This document shows positions 9,779 to 19,642 of a stretch of 64,000 nt of DNA, one piece after another (the stretch's first letter is position 1; each line of letters opens with the position of its first letter). Position numbers and translations under genes: made by a program. A model generated the notes under the pieces. It was not told where the DNA came from. It ran no database searches and worked only from the letters and a program-made list of their open reading frames with translations. The stretch is from Allomuricauda sp. (GTDB lineage: Bacteria > Bacteroidota > Bacteroidia > Flavobacteriales > Flavobacteriaceae): the NCBI RefSeq assembly GCF_013911645.1, contig NZ_JACESV010000004.1, positions 1 through 64,000 of the forward strand. Reading direction: 5' to 3'.

Positions 9779-11311
9779 ATGGACATTCCTGATTTTAGGT
9801 ATCTAGAAACCATTATATTCACTTCTGTTTTTAGTGTTTTTGGTATCTATCACCTGCTTTCTTTTTTCGTGTTAAAGTATAAGGTTTTGCTCTATTACTT
9901 TATACTCATCTTTGGGTTGACCCTACACTGGAGCCTTTACTTTTTTTTAGGTGGATCTTTTGGCAGCACGGCTTCAATAATAGCAGATAAGGCTTCCCTT
10001 ACCACGGCCATGATCTCAACTTTGGGATTATTGCTTTTTACAAAAAATTACCTAAGTATAGAAAAGGACGCTTTTCCCAATTTGTACAGAACCTATAAGG
10101 TATTTGTTGGAATCGTTGGCAGCCTCCCTATTTTGCATATCACAAATAATTTAACTACCAGGATCGAGTGGTTGAATGATTTTTTTGTGCTGTTCGCCGC
10201 CATTATGTCCATGGCTTCTATGTTTCTGAACATATTTTCAGGGTTTCGGTTGTTCCATGCCCATAAATTGAACCGGTACTATCTGTATTCTTACACTCCC
10301 ATTCTACTGGCCGCAATATTGTACATAGGTACTTGGTTTTTGAAAAGACATTTTGATTTTTACACCTATCCGATCATTCTTACAACTTCAATCTTAGTAA
10401 CTATCCAGTTAATCCTTTTTTCGCTGATCATTGGGTTTAAGTATAAAGCTATTGAGTCTGAACATTTAAAATTACAGCTTAATGCAAACCAAATGCTAAT
10501 AAATGAAGTCGACAAGCAAACAAAAAACCTCCAACTCGCCAAAAAAACACTTGAAGATCAAAACGAGGAACTTGAAAAAGTCAATCAACTCAAGAATAAA
10601 CTGTTCTCGCTACTTACCCATGATGTAAGGGCACCTCTGAACAATTTCATTGCTATCATTGAATTGATCCAATCCAATTTAACGGATAAGGAACTACAAC
10701 CCATTTTAGAAAAATTGAAGAATGAAATTTCCGATAAAGTTTCCATGGTCAATGGCTTACTTCAATGGTCCCATAAACAACTGGATGGTATGGAATTGGA
10801 TAAAAGTTTATGTGACTTAAAATCTATTTTCAGCTCCATAAAACACGAGTTTGCACGAATGGCCCAAGACAAGGATATTGACATTGAGCTACAGGTTTTG
10901 CATCCAACACTTTTAATGGATGCAAACATGCTTAAAGTGGTTCTCCGCAATTTGGTTTCCAACGCCATTAAATTTACCCAGAATGGCCAAAAAGTGATTT
11001 TATGGTCACAAAGTAATGCCACATGCGTTGAAATTGGTGTGCGAGATTTTGGTGTAGGAATGCAAAGTGACTGGTTCGAGAGACTTGGGCATGATGACCG
11101 ACCGGAAATAAGAACAGGAACAAAGGGAGAAAAGGGCACTGGCTTTGGCTTGGTCATTGCAAAGGATTTTGTTGAAATGAACGGTGGTAAACTGATCTGT
11201 GAAAGTGAAATAGGCAAAGGCACCAACTTTATATTGCGCTTTAAGGATACTGCCATTGGCCATGTGCAGGACAGAGAGGTACCCGGTCCCGATACCAGAA
11301 AAGGGGAATAG
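9779..11311 (+). CDS. Membrane histidine kinase with 7TM sensor-like N-terminus
   Basis: A 510-aa sensor kinase. About seven hydrophobic helices fill residues 10-225, resembling the 7TMR-DISM type of membrane domain without an extracellular lectin part. A coiled coil (about 225-275) leads to the DHp domain with phospho-acceptor His near residue 281 (LLTHDVRAPLNNFIAI). The ATPase domain shows N box VLRNLVSNAIKFT, G1 VRDFGVGM and G2 GTKGEKGTGFGLVIAKDF. The ligand is unknown. It is monocistronic and convergent with the response-regulator operon ending at 11517; one of those regulators could be its partner, but nothing in the sequence proves it. Confidence 0.9.
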   Translation: MDIPDFRYLETIIFTSVFSVFGIYHLLSFFVLKYKVLLYYFILIFGLTLHWSLYFFLGGSFGSTASIIADKASLTTAMISTLGLLLFTKNYLSIEKDAFPNLYRTYKVFVGIVGSLPILHITNNLTTRIEWLNDFFVLFAAIMSMASMFLNIFSGFRLFHAHKLNRYYLYSYTPILLAAILYIGTWFLKRHFDFYTYPIILTTSILVTIQLILFSLIIGFKYKAIESEHLKLQLNANQMLINEVDKQTKNLQLAKKTLEDQNEELEKVNQLKNKLFSLLTHDVRAPLNNFIAIIELIQSNLTDKELQPILEKLKNEISDKVSMVNGLLQWSHKQLDGMELDKSLCDLKSIFSSIKHEFARMAQDKDIDIELQVLHPTLLMDANMLKVVLRNLVSNAIKFTQNGQKVILWSQSNATCVEIGVRDFGVGMQSDWFERLGHDDRPEIRTGTKGEKGTGFGLVIAKDFVEMNGGKLICESEIGKGTNFILRFKDTAIGHVQDREVPGPDTRKGE

Positions 11312-11516
11312 TATTTTTAAGAATGGTAGCCTTTTCTTATAAGATATGTACCTCGGCTCTAGTATATTTATTTAGATATCCAACAAATCACATAATCAAA
11401 ATTCACCCTTAATGCCTATGAACACCTTATGACGCAATTATTGAAAGTGATGATACCCAACCCACAAAAAAGTATTCACTTCTGGGGTGTCCTTTACATC
11501 ACCAGAAATCTTGTTG

Positions 11517-11897
11517 TTACAAAACAATCTCGTTCACCACATCAAAGTTCAGTGGCTTTTGTAGGTAATCTTTAATCAATCCATAGGTTCTTGCAGTTTC
11601 CATATCGCTCGGATCGGTTGAAGAGGAAACTATAAATACTGATATTGATTTGCTGTTGACCCAATCGCTTTGCTCTATGGCATCCATAAACTCCCATCCG
11701 TTCATCTCCGGCATGTTAATATCCAGCAAAATGGTGTAATGATCCTTTTCGTTAAAATTATCCTGTAAAAAGTCCAAGGCCTCCCTACCATTGGAAAACT
11801 CAATTACCTTGAGGTCTGGAGAAACCTTTTTAATCAATTTTGATGATACCCAGTTAAAAGTTGGATCATCATCTACCAGTATTATTGTTTTTTCCAT
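11517..11897 (-). CDS. Single-domain response regulator
   Basis: A 126-aa receiver domain with no output domain. It has the acidic pair DDDP near residues 9-12, the phospho-acceptor Asp in ILLDINMPEMNG, a Ser-rich switch segment FIVSSSTD, and the conserved Lys in DYLQKPLNF. It overlaps the upstream REC-PAS gene by 29 bases and is the last gene of the four-gene signalling operon. Stand-alone receivers of this kind usually shuttle phosphate or act by protein contact. Confidence 0.93.
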   Translation of the reverse strand: MEKTIILVDDDPTFNWVSSKLIKKVSPDLKVIEFSNGREALDFLQDNFNEKDHYTILLDINMPEMNGWEFMDAIEQSDWVNSKSISVFIVSSSTDPSDMETARTYGLIKDYLQKPLNFDVVNEIVL

Positions 11898-12912
11898 GTT
11901 CGAAATTACTCAAATTCATCATAGTTTTGGTTTCAGCAACAATATTTTGGATAATTTTATCCAGTTCATCGCCAGACATTTTTATTTTCTCTAGCAGATC
12001 GGGAAAATCATGGGGTTCCACACAGTCTTGTTCCAGTACGTGTATTACCGATAATATACGTGCCAAAGGTGCCCTGACTACGTGCGATTGTGTCCATGCG
12101 ATTTCTTTAAGCTTTTTGTTCTGGGTTTCAACAGTGCTCACATATTCCTGCTTTTCGGTGATGTCGCTTGCCAGTATCAATCGTACCGTTCTGCCCTCAT
12201 ATTCAATATTATTGCTATAGATCTCCACACAAATGGTCTCACCTGATTTTAAAGTATGGTAAAACACACCGGCATAGCTGTCCCGGTCTTCTCTTTTGCG
12301 CTCTTCCAAACTTTTTTCCAAAAACTCCATGTGGTTTTTTGGCCTAATGTCCTTAATTGTCATGTTCTTGAACTCCTCCAATGTATAGCCATATTTATCA
12401 ATGGCCGCCTTGTTGACATTCAAAAAATGGAGGGTTGATGGATCAAAGATCCACATGGGTTGGGGACTAAAATCAAACAGGTCCTGATATATCTTTTTGT
12501 TTTTGTTCAATTTGGCGATGTAACTTTTTCGCTCAAGGGCATAGATAATGGACTTGTATATGATCTCCGGGCTGATCTCATCCTTGATCAAAAAATCCGA
12601 CACCCCTTTGGACAATATCTTTCTGGCCAGTTCAATATCCGAGTAGCCTGTTAGAATAATGATAGGAATATTGCCACTGACCTCTTGGATTTTTTCCACC
12701 AATTGTTCCCCTTTCAGGTCGGGCAAAATAAGATCCAGCAAAATGATGTCGATGTTCTCAAAAGATTTGAGCTCCGATATGGCCGATTCAAAGGTCTCCT
12801 GATGGATAACCTTGATGGCACTGAATTTTTCGAGCAAATAATCGTCGATCAACATAAAATCACCGGGATTGTCCTCGATTACCAGTACGGAAAGTTGTTG
12901 GTCATCCTTCAT
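11869..12912 (-). CDS. REC-PAS-DHp protein lacking a kinase ATPase domain
   Basis: 347 aa. Residues 1-125 are a receiver domain (VIEDNPGDF; acceptor Asp in ILLDLILPDLKG; Lys in FLIKDE). Residues about 140-262 are a PAS domain (FDFSPQPMWIFDPSTLHFLN onward, ending LASDITEKQEYV). A histidine-containing helical segment WTQSHVVRAPLARILSV follows, the DHp phospho-acceptor motif. The protein then ends at residue 347 with no N, G1 or G2 boxes, so it cannot bind ATP as a kinase. The stop is natural, and the next gene begins inside its last codons. It lies 22 bases after the 141-aa response regulator. A receiver plus an acceptor His without ATPase suggests a phosphotransfer hub or a phosphatase-like partner; this is inference. 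Confidence 0.88.
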   Translation of the reverse strand: MKDDQQLSVLVIEDNPGDFMLIDDYLLEKFSAIKVIHQETFESAISELKSFENIDIILLDLILPDLKGEQLVEKIQEVSGNIPIIILTGYSDIELARKILSKGVSDFLIKDEISPEIIYKSIIYALERKSYIAKLNKNKKIYQDLFDFSPQPMWIFDPSTLHFLNVNKAAIDKYGYTLEEFKNMTIKDIRPKNHMEFLEKSLEERKREDRDSYAGVFYHTLKSGETICVEIYSNNIEYEGRTVRLILASDITEKQEYVSTVETQNKKLKEIAWTQSHVVRAPLARILSVIHVLEQDCVEPHDFPDLLEKIKMSGDELDKIIQNIVAETKTMMNLSNFEHGKNNNTGR

Positions 12913-12934
12913 TATTGGTCATTTTTATTTAATA

Positions 12935-13360
12935 TTAATCGGCCAATTTGGAGAGTTGTAACCAAAATTCCTCAATTTTTAAAACAGCCTTCATAAAATC
13001 ATCCATATCTATAGGTTTGGTCACATAACTGTTCGTGTGATTTTCGTATGCCATATTGATGTCCCTTTGGTTCGAAGAGGTGGTGAGCATAATCACGGGA
13101 ATCTTCTTCAAGGAAGGGTCTTGCTTTATTCTCTTGAGCACATCATGCCCGTTGAAAATGGGCAGGTTGATGTCCAAAAGGATAAGATCGGGGCGCAGGG
13201 CATCTACAAACTTGTTTCTTCTAAAAAGAAAGTCCAGGGCATCGTTACCGTTTTTTACGATACTGATATTGGTTCTGATCTTGCTCTCCTCAAAAGCATC
13301 AAGGGTCAGAACAATATCCCCTTCATTATCCTCGACCAATAATATGTGTACGGTTTTCAT
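12935..13360 (-). CDS. Rcp1-type single-domain response regulator
   Basis: A 141-aa receiver protein. I start it at the ATG at 13360 (MKTVHILLVEDNEGDIVLT), because the longer open frame only adds shadow sequence from the upstream kinase gene. This start overlaps the kinase stop in the usual ATGA arrangement. The acceptor Asp is in LILLDINLPIFNG, the Thr switch in VIMLTTSSNQRD, and the Lys in YVTKPIDMDD. The insert between strands (FLFRRNKFVDALRPD) is typical of Rcp1-like regulators that pair with phytochrome-like or multi-PAS kinases. The cognate kinase is most likely the overlapping 1920-aa protein. Confidence 0.93.
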   Translation of the reverse strand: MKTVHILLVEDNEGDIVLTLDAFEESKIRTNISIVKNGNDALDFLFRRNKFVDALRPDLILLDINLPIFNGHDVLKRIKQDPSLKKIPVIMLTTSSNQRDINMAYENHTNSYVTKPIDMDDFMKAVLKIEEFWLQLSKLAD

Positions 13361-16300
13361 GACTTCTTCTTGTTTATAGTGAAATAAAAGGCACTTCCTT
13401 TTCCTGGTCTGGACTCCAACCAGATCTTGCCGCCCCAAGATTCCACATTTTTCTTGGATATGGCCAACCCCATTCCCGTACCACCATAGGTATCCCTGTC
13501 ATGAAGTCGTTGAAAGATAATAAAAACTTTGTCATAAAAGCTAGAATCAATACCAATACCGTTATCCTTGATCTTCACTTGCCAGTGATCTTTCTTGTTG
13601 GACACGGTGATTTTGATCTGCGGGGGCACCCCTTCCCTTGAATATTTGATGGCATTGTCCATCAAACAATGCAAGGTCTGGGTCAATGGTGCCTTATAAC
13701 AGGTGACCTTGGGAAGTTTTCCCTTGACAATCTTTACCGACTTTTCTTTTATCAACCTGCTCCGTAGTACTTCGTACTCTTCAATCAGCTCATTAAGATC
13801 AATGGTCTCGGGGTTCTCCTCCAATCTTCCTGCACGGGAGTATTCGAGAAGATCCAGAATGATTTGTTTCATTCTCTTGGCCCCATCGGTAGCAAAGTGG
13901 ATGTACTGGTCTGCCTTTTCATCCAATTGGCCACTATACTTTCGTTGCAACTGGTTCAAAAAACTGGTGATCATCCGCAGCGGCTCCTGGAGGTCGTGTG
14001 AGGCTATAAAGGCAAACTGCTCCAACTGGTCGTTGGTGATCTCCAGGTCCTTGATGTTTTTTTTGAGCGCTTCGTTCAGTTCTTCCAATTCCCTTTCGTG
14101 TTGGATGCGCTCGCTGATGTCCGTGATGGCGCCCACCATGCGGATGGCCTGCCCGGAATCGTTCCTGATGATGGCCCCTTTATCGACCACGGTTTTGACC
14201 TGTCCGTTTTCGTGCACAATCCTGTATTCCCTCTTCCAAAATTCCTTGGAAGGGTCTTGCAGGCTCTCCTTGAGGCTGGACTTGATCTCCGGTAGGTCGT
14301 CCGCATAAAAACTGTCTTCCCATACCTCACTTTCCTCCAAGCTCCTTTTGACCTTGTGCCCAAACAGTTTTTCAAAACCATAGCTTCGGTAGAAGACCTT
14401 GTTTTCAATGTCCCAGTCCCAAATTGCATCGGTGGTCGCCTCTGCCACCTTTTCAAAACGTTCGTTGGCCCGTAAGATCTCGATATCGGTTTCCTTGCGC
14501 AAGGTAATGTCCTTAAAATATACCGAAAGCCCTTCATTACTTGGATAGGCAGATACCTCGAACCATATATTCAGCGCGGGATAGAATTCTTCAAAAGTGA
14601 CCATTTTTCCAGTAGCCATGGCCTTGTGGTACTGCGCATAGAACTCTAACTCAACGGCATCGGCATATTCGTCCCAAAGCTTTTTGCCCACAATGTCCTT
14701 TCTTTTCCTCCCCAGCACATGTTCAGCCTGTTTGTTCCAATAGGTGACCGTCCAATCTTTATCAACAGCAAAAAAAGCATCCCCAATACTTTCCAATATC
14801 TGATGCTTTTCATTATAGGAGCGTTCCAATTCTTGGTTGGTCATGGAAGTTTCTATTGCCGTGGAAAGGTTGGTTGCTATTGTTCTTAAAAAGGAAATAT
14901 CGTCTTGACTCCAATTTCTTTCGTTTTTACAGTCATCAAAACCAATAAAGCCCCAAAACTTCTTATTGACCCATAACGGGAATACTAAAATGGATTTGAT
15001 GTCCTGTTCAAGAAGAAGCCTTTTGGTATCTGTGTCCGGCATCTCACTGACTATGGCCATGAAAGCCTTGTCTTGGGACAGAGGTTGCATAAAATCCTGT
15101 ACCATACTGAAGGAAAGATTCTGGAGCATGGGGTTATTTATTTGGGAAGGCGCCCCTTCATTACTCCATTCCAAGCGCTGGCTGGTTTCCAGTTCTCCAG
15201 TTTTTTCATTGAGGGAGTTTTGGAAATAGTATATCCGGTCCGCTTTAATACACTTGCCTACTTTCCCGAACGCTTTTTCAACTACTTTGAACCAGTCGTC
15301 ATAATTAAGAAGCTCCGTGTTCATCTCGGCAATGATGTCCAGTTGTTCTGTCTTGTGCAAAATTTTCTCGTTTGCCTTCTTTTTTTGCGTGATGTCCCTA
15401 AAAAACACACTAATGCCCTCTTCCGATGGATAGGCATTGACCTCCAGCCAAAGGCCGTAATAGTCCTCAAAGGAGATAGGTTCACGGGTCTTGAGCACCT
15501 TGTTGTAGTTGGTGTAGGAAGGCAGGTCCACCGCATCGGGAAACATCTCCCAAAGGTTTTTACCAATCAGGTCTTCCCTTTTCACCCCTAGTAAGCGTTC
15601 CGCAGTTTTGTTCCAATAGGTTACGGTAAAGTCCTCCTTCATGGCGAAAAAGGCATCCCCGATGCTCTCCAGGATCATATTTTTCTCCCGAAAGGCCGTC
15701 TCTAGTGCCTCTGCGGCCCTTTTCCTTTCATTTATATTTTTAAAATAGACAGAAACACCGCCATTGGATGGGTAGGTATTGATCTCGTACCAAGCCCCAT
15801 TGCCAGGATAGCGGTATTCAAAGCTTTCTGCCCTGCCCTTCTTGGCGACCCTTCTGTACACGTTTTCCAGTTCGGTGCCCAAGGCAGGGGAAAAAAGTTC
15901 CCAAATGTTTTTGCCCAATACCTCATCGCTTTTCTTACCTAGTAAATTTTCAGCCTCCTTGTTAAAGTAGGTGAAGTTCCAGTCCTTGTCCACGGCATGA
16001 AACGCATCCGATATACTACCCAGTATTTCCTGAAGCTGCAATTGGGTAGTTTTCATTGTGTGGATGTCCTGTATACTTCCATATATTTTGGTACACACCC
16101 CATTTAAACGTTCACTTTTTCCAATGATCCGCACCCATTTTTCTTTTCCCGAACTGGTTTTTAACAGTACCTCTTGGTCGTATTCCGTGCCCTTTTCGAT
16201 AAGTTCTTCGATTCCTTTTTCCACTCTGACCCTGCTTTCGGGGGTATAGAATTCCAGACCACCGCTCAAGGAGGCGTCATAGTCCTCGTCCACCTCTATT

Positions 16301-19119
16301 ATTTTTCGGACCATGGGCGACCAGTACATGGTATCGCCTCCAGGCTCTGAAAGCAGGTCCATTTCCCAGCTTCCTATTTTAGAAAGTTCCGAGGTTTCTT
16401 CCAAAAGATGGGTCAACTTGACCTCATCGGTGATGTCGAAGATCATGGAATTGAAAAGAACGGTGCCATCTGCCAATTTGTAGGGCGTCCCGTAGCCTTC
16501 GTGCCAACGTAGCTGTCCGTTGGGAAGTATGCTTGTCCAACGACTGTACCATTGGGAAAGCGTTTCAATGGAGTTTTGGATTTCCCCTTGGAGTTTTGCA
16601 TACGCGCCACCTTTCTTTATCTGGTCCCATATAGGTTCGGTATCCTTCTCACAATCTTCTGGGCTCATCCCCCATATTTCCATGGATTTTTGGCTGACCG
16701 AAGCCAGTTTATTGGTTCCATCGGGATAGACGATATATTGGAAAGCAACCCCCGGCAGGTCATTGGTGATGCTTTGGAGTCGGTGTTCTGTTTCCTTAAG
16801 GTCCGTAATATCCTGAAAACTTCCGTAAAGGCGGATACATTTCCCATTGGCCATTTCGGCCTGTCCCATCGCCCTGACCCACTTCTCATTGCCCTTGGCG
16901 GATATCAATGCTGCCTCAAACTCTATGGGCGACCCATTTTCCATTGCCAAGCTTATAGCATCCTTGACCCTTTCCCTGTGGTCTTCCCTATAAAAATCAA
17001 TGGCTCCTTCCAGCTCCGGTTCATAGCTCAGTGGGTCGGTTTCATAAATTTGGTGCACCCCTTCCGACCATGTTAACTTTTCATGGATCATATCAATTTC
17101 CCAGCCGCCTATTTTGGCCAATCGGAATGCATCGGAGACCAATTCCTGTAATTTTTTGGGTTCCGTGATATCTTTGGCCGTAGCGTAGACCACCCCTTCG
17201 TCCAACACTACCTTGCAGTGCCAACTGAGCCAGACGGGTTTGCCCGCTTTGGTGATGTAGCGGTTCTCGATCTCGAAGATTTCCTGTCCGTCCGTTATCT
17301 TTTGGAGCAGTCCATCGGAAATTCCCCTATCCTCGACATGTATAAACCTGTAGGCGGCAGAACCAACAATCTCAGATTCGGAGTAGCCCAGTATGTCGCA
17401 CCCGGCCTTGTTTATTTTAAGGAAATTCCCATTGAAATCAAATAGGCAAATAAGGTCCGGCAGCGTCTCGAACAAGTACGTCAGGTCCTCCTCCAATCGT
17501 TTGCGGTTGATCTCCGACCCCAAGTAATCCTCCAATTTGGACAGTACGGGAAAATGCACCTTGAACTGTTTTTCATTTTCAGGGGTGCCAACGGCCAATA
17601 CGCCAACGATGGTGCCCCGGTGTTTTAAAGGAATGCCCAATACCGACTTTATGCCCGATTGTTGTGCAGCCCTTTTTCTTATAAAGAGTCGGTTCTGGTC
17701 AATGTTGCCCCAGAGCACCGATTGCTCGGTTTCCCATACCGTTCCGGGAAGCCCCTCGCCAAATTCCATCTCGCTGGTGTCCTTCGAGTGTTTGTAAAAT
17801 GTTTCCCCAGCTTCATCTTTCCCGTACATGGCCGCGAACCGAAGGCTATTTTTGTGTGTGCTGGGCAACCAGACTTCGCAAAAAGTGAACCCACCGTGAA
17901 AGGTGACCCGTTTGCATACCTGTTCAAGGGAACTGCCCAGATCTTCATTGTCCTTGAAGGTGGTGCTGATCTTGGCGAGAAAATCCCTTTCGCGCTGGGC
18001 ATTTATTTTTGATGAAACATCCCTTTGGATGGCAATATAATGTGAGATCCTACCTTTGGCATCCTTAACGGGCGAAGCTGCGATATTGATCCAGAACGGC
18101 GACCCATTTTTTCGATAATTGGTAATGATGACCTCGCAGGGTTCCCCTTTGGTCAAGGTTTTGTAGAACCGTTCCAATTCATTTCTGTCGGTCTTTGGAC
18201 CTCTTAACATATCAGGGGTTCTGCCAATGATTTCTTCGGGGGTGTACCCTGTCATTTGGGTAAAAGCCCTGTTCACATAAACTATTTTTGGGTCTTCTTC
18301 TTCCAAAGGCCCCGAATCGGTGATCATAACGGCATCGTTGGTGTGGGTTACCACGCTCTCCAACAGTTTAAGCCGTTGTTCCTCCTCTATTTGCGCTGTA
18401 ATATCCTGGGCGGTTCCTTCAAAAGATAGTGGCTTGCCCTTACTGTCCTTAATTAACCTGCCCTTTTCGTGAACCCACTTAATTTTTCCATCGCTGCGAA
18501 TTATCCTGTGGACAAAATCGAGTTCTTGCATACCTTCCAAAGCACTCCCCTGCTCTTGGTCAAAAAGCAACCTGTCATCTGGATGAATACTGTTATAAAA
18601 AGAATCGAAATTGACATTGAATTTATCCCTTTCCTCACCCCAAATATGATAAACTTCGTCCGACCATATTAATGTTCCTGTATCTATATCAAGTTTCCAA
18701 TACCCTAGTTTAGCAATCTGCGAAGCCCTTACTCGCAAGTAATCGGAAAGGGATTGCTCCGAATTCATCGCCTCTACATGTTCAATATTTGTGGTAGTCA
18801 CCATTATACAATCCCTGTCCTGAAAAAACACTTTTTGAAAGGAAAATTTACATTTTATGGGATTTCCCATCTTCCCAAAAACAATTGTCTTTTGAGACGA
18901 AGCTGTTTTCTTAGTGTCCAAATCATGGAACAATGTCGATAAATCCGGGTCAGCAACATCAGATAAAAGATCTTGAAATGAGAGCGATAGAAATTCTTTT
19001 CGGGAATATCCATAGAGGTTCAAAGCCGCCTCGTTCACTTCCAAAATTTTCTTCCTATCAACTTCATGGACCCAAATGGGGTTTGGGTTATCATGGAACA
19101 ATGGGCTATAGTCTTTCAT
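13357..19119 (-). CDS. Giant soluble histidine kinase with about 11 PAS and 2 GAF domains
   Basis: 1920 aa with no signal peptide or membrane helix. By eye the order is PAS x3, GAF, PAS x6, GAF, PAS x2, DHp, HATPase_c. The acceptor His is near residue 1708 in IASHDLQEPLRMITSFL. The ATPase shows MDNAIKYSREG, IKDNGIGID and GGTGMGLAIS. Three PAS copies share ESIGDAFFA and TYWNK motifs, which points to recent internal duplication. PAS copies starting IAKLGYWKLD, LAKIGGWEID and LSKIGSWEMD form a second related set (PAS_3 type). It is the first gene of a four-gene operon with two receivers and a REC-PAS-DHp protein. Ligands are unknown. It is far longer than the 400-1200 aa usual for kinases. Confidence 0.93.
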   Translation of the reverse strand: MKDYSPLFHDNPNPIWVHEVDRKKILEVNEAALNLYGYSRKEFLSLSFQDLLSDVADPDLSTLFHDLDTKKTASSQKTIVFGKMGNPIKCKFSFQKVFFQDRDCIMVTTTNIEHVEAMNSEQSLSDYLRVRASQIAKLGYWKLDIDTGTLIWSDEVYHIWGEERDKFNVNFDSFYNSIHPDDRLLFDQEQGSALEGMQELDFVHRIIRSDGKIKWVHEKGRLIKDSKGKPLSFEGTAQDITAQIEEEQRLKLLESVVTHTNDAVMITDSGPLEEEDPKIVYVNRAFTQMTGYTPEEIIGRTPDMLRGPKTDRNELERFYKTLTKGEPCEVIITNYRKNGSPFWINIAASPVKDAKGRISHYIAIQRDVSSKINAQRERDFLAKISTTFKDNEDLGSSLEQVCKRVTFHGGFTFCEVWLPSTHKNSLRFAAMYGKDEAGETFYKHSKDTSEMEFGEGLPGTVWETEQSVLWGNIDQNRLFIRKRAAQQSGIKSVLGIPLKHRGTIVGVLAVGTPENEKQFKVHFPVLSKLEDYLGSEINRKRLEEDLTYLFETLPDLICLFDFNGNFLKINKAGCDILGYSESEIVGSAAYRFIHVEDRGISDGLLQKITDGQEIFEIENRYITKAGKPVWLSWHCKVVLDEGVVYATAKDITEPKKLQELVSDAFRLAKIGGWEIDMIHEKLTWSEGVHQIYETDPLSYEPELEGAIDFYREDHRERVKDAISLAMENGSPIEFEAALISAKGNEKWVRAMGQAEMANGKCIRLYGSFQDITDLKETEHRLQSITNDLPGVAFQYIVYPDGTNKLASVSQKSMEIWGMSPEDCEKDTEPIWDQIKKGGAYAKLQGEIQNSIETLSQWYSRWTSILPNGQLRWHEGYGTPYKLADGTVLFNSMIFDITDEVKLTHLLEETSELSKIGSWEMDLLSEPGGDTMYWSPMVRKIIEVDEDYDASLSGGLEFYTPESRVRVEKGIEELIEKGTEYDQEVLLKTSSGKEKWVRIIGKSERLNGVCTKIYGSIQDIHTMKTTQLQLQEILGSISDAFHAVDKDWNFTYFNKEAENLLGKKSDEVLGKNIWELFSPALGTELENVYRRVAKKGRAESFEYRYPGNGAWYEINTYPSNGGVSVYFKNINERKRAAEALETAFREKNMILESIGDAFFAMKEDFTVTYWNKTAERLLGVKREDLIGKNLWEMFPDAVDLPSYTNYNKVLKTREPISFEDYYGLWLEVNAYPSEEGISVFFRDITQKKKANEKILHKTEQLDIIAEMNTELLNYDDWFKVVEKAFGKVGKCIKADRIYYFQNSLNEKTGELETSQRLEWSNEGAPSQINNPMLQNLSFSMVQDFMQPLSQDKAFMAIVSEMPDTDTKRLLLEQDIKSILVFPLWVNKKFWGFIGFDDCKNERNWSQDDISFLRTIATNLSTAIETSMTNQELERSYNEKHQILESIGDAFFAVDKDWTVTYWNKQAEHVLGRKRKDIVGKKLWDEYADAVELEFYAQYHKAMATGKMVTFEEFYPALNIWFEVSAYPSNEGLSVYFKDITLRKETDIEILRANERFEKVAEATTDAIWDWDIENKVFYRSYGFEKLFGHKVKRSLEESEVWEDSFYADDLPEIKSSLKESLQDPSKEFWKREYRIVHENGQVKTVVDKGAIIRNDSGQAIRMVGAITDISERIQHERELEELNEALKKNIKDLEITNDQLEQFAFIASHDLQEPLRMITSFLNQLQRKYSGQLDEKADQYIHFATDGAKRMKQIILDLLEYSRAGRLEENPETIDLNELIEEYEVLRSRLIKEKSVKIVKGKLPKVTCYKAPLTQTLHCLMDNAIKYSREGVPPQIKITVSNKKDHWQVKIKDNGIGIDSSFYDKVFIIFQRLHDRDTYGGTGMGLAISKKNVESWGGKIWLESRPGKGSAFYFTINKKKS

Positions 19120-19642
19120 TTATTTTTGGTAGGTTAAGGTTTTTTTTGATATGGAAATATAAACAATAATTTATTGTGAATACTTAAATCTAAAGCATGA
19201 AAATATAGTAACAAAGTAATTTTCGGGCAATTTATTTTAAATCATCGCTTTAGAGTGATACCAATATCAATATGAAGATTTTTTATATATCAAAATCAAT
19301 TTTTATGCATTGTTAAACGCCATCAACTGATGACATGTTCGGCTGGTCAAGGCCCTGTAAAATTAAAATTTTCCGTCTCTTTTTCTTACACTTTTTATAG
19401 AAAACGATGGGGGCAATAGGTTTATTTTCCTAAACCATCAACTAATTCAACTGAGGTGCACAATTGGTCAGAAACGTGGAAAAAGCTCCTAAAGCACCAT
19501 TTTCGGTAAACTAAAAGGTGGGCAGATTTGTTAAACCTAAAACATCTGTTCACCAAATTGAAAAACATGGTCTGCAACATACAGAAACCTTTTGTAATTG
19601 GTATTTTTGGGAACCAAACAAAAAACCTAACTAATTTCTTAC
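19120..19642. other. Divergent intergenic region, no gene seen
   Basis: 523 bases between the giant kinase and the Crp/Fnr gene. It holds a 15-base palindrome at 19163-19177 (listed separately) and AACCAAACA at 19612-19620 upstream of the Crp/Fnr start. No ORF or RNA gene was recognised. Confidence 0.5.
19163..19177. promoter_or_regulatory. Palindromic operator candidate upstream of the giant kinase
   Basis: ACAATAA-T-TTATTGT is a perfect 7-1-7 inverted repeat 44 bases upstream of the kinase start codon. Its position fits a regulator-binding site. The binding protein is unknown; the nearby Crp/Fnr protein is one candidate. Confidence 0.35.

Noticed and set aside
13703..14308. 201-codon plus-strand open frame
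   Set aside because: Antisense to the DHp/PAS part of the giant kinase.
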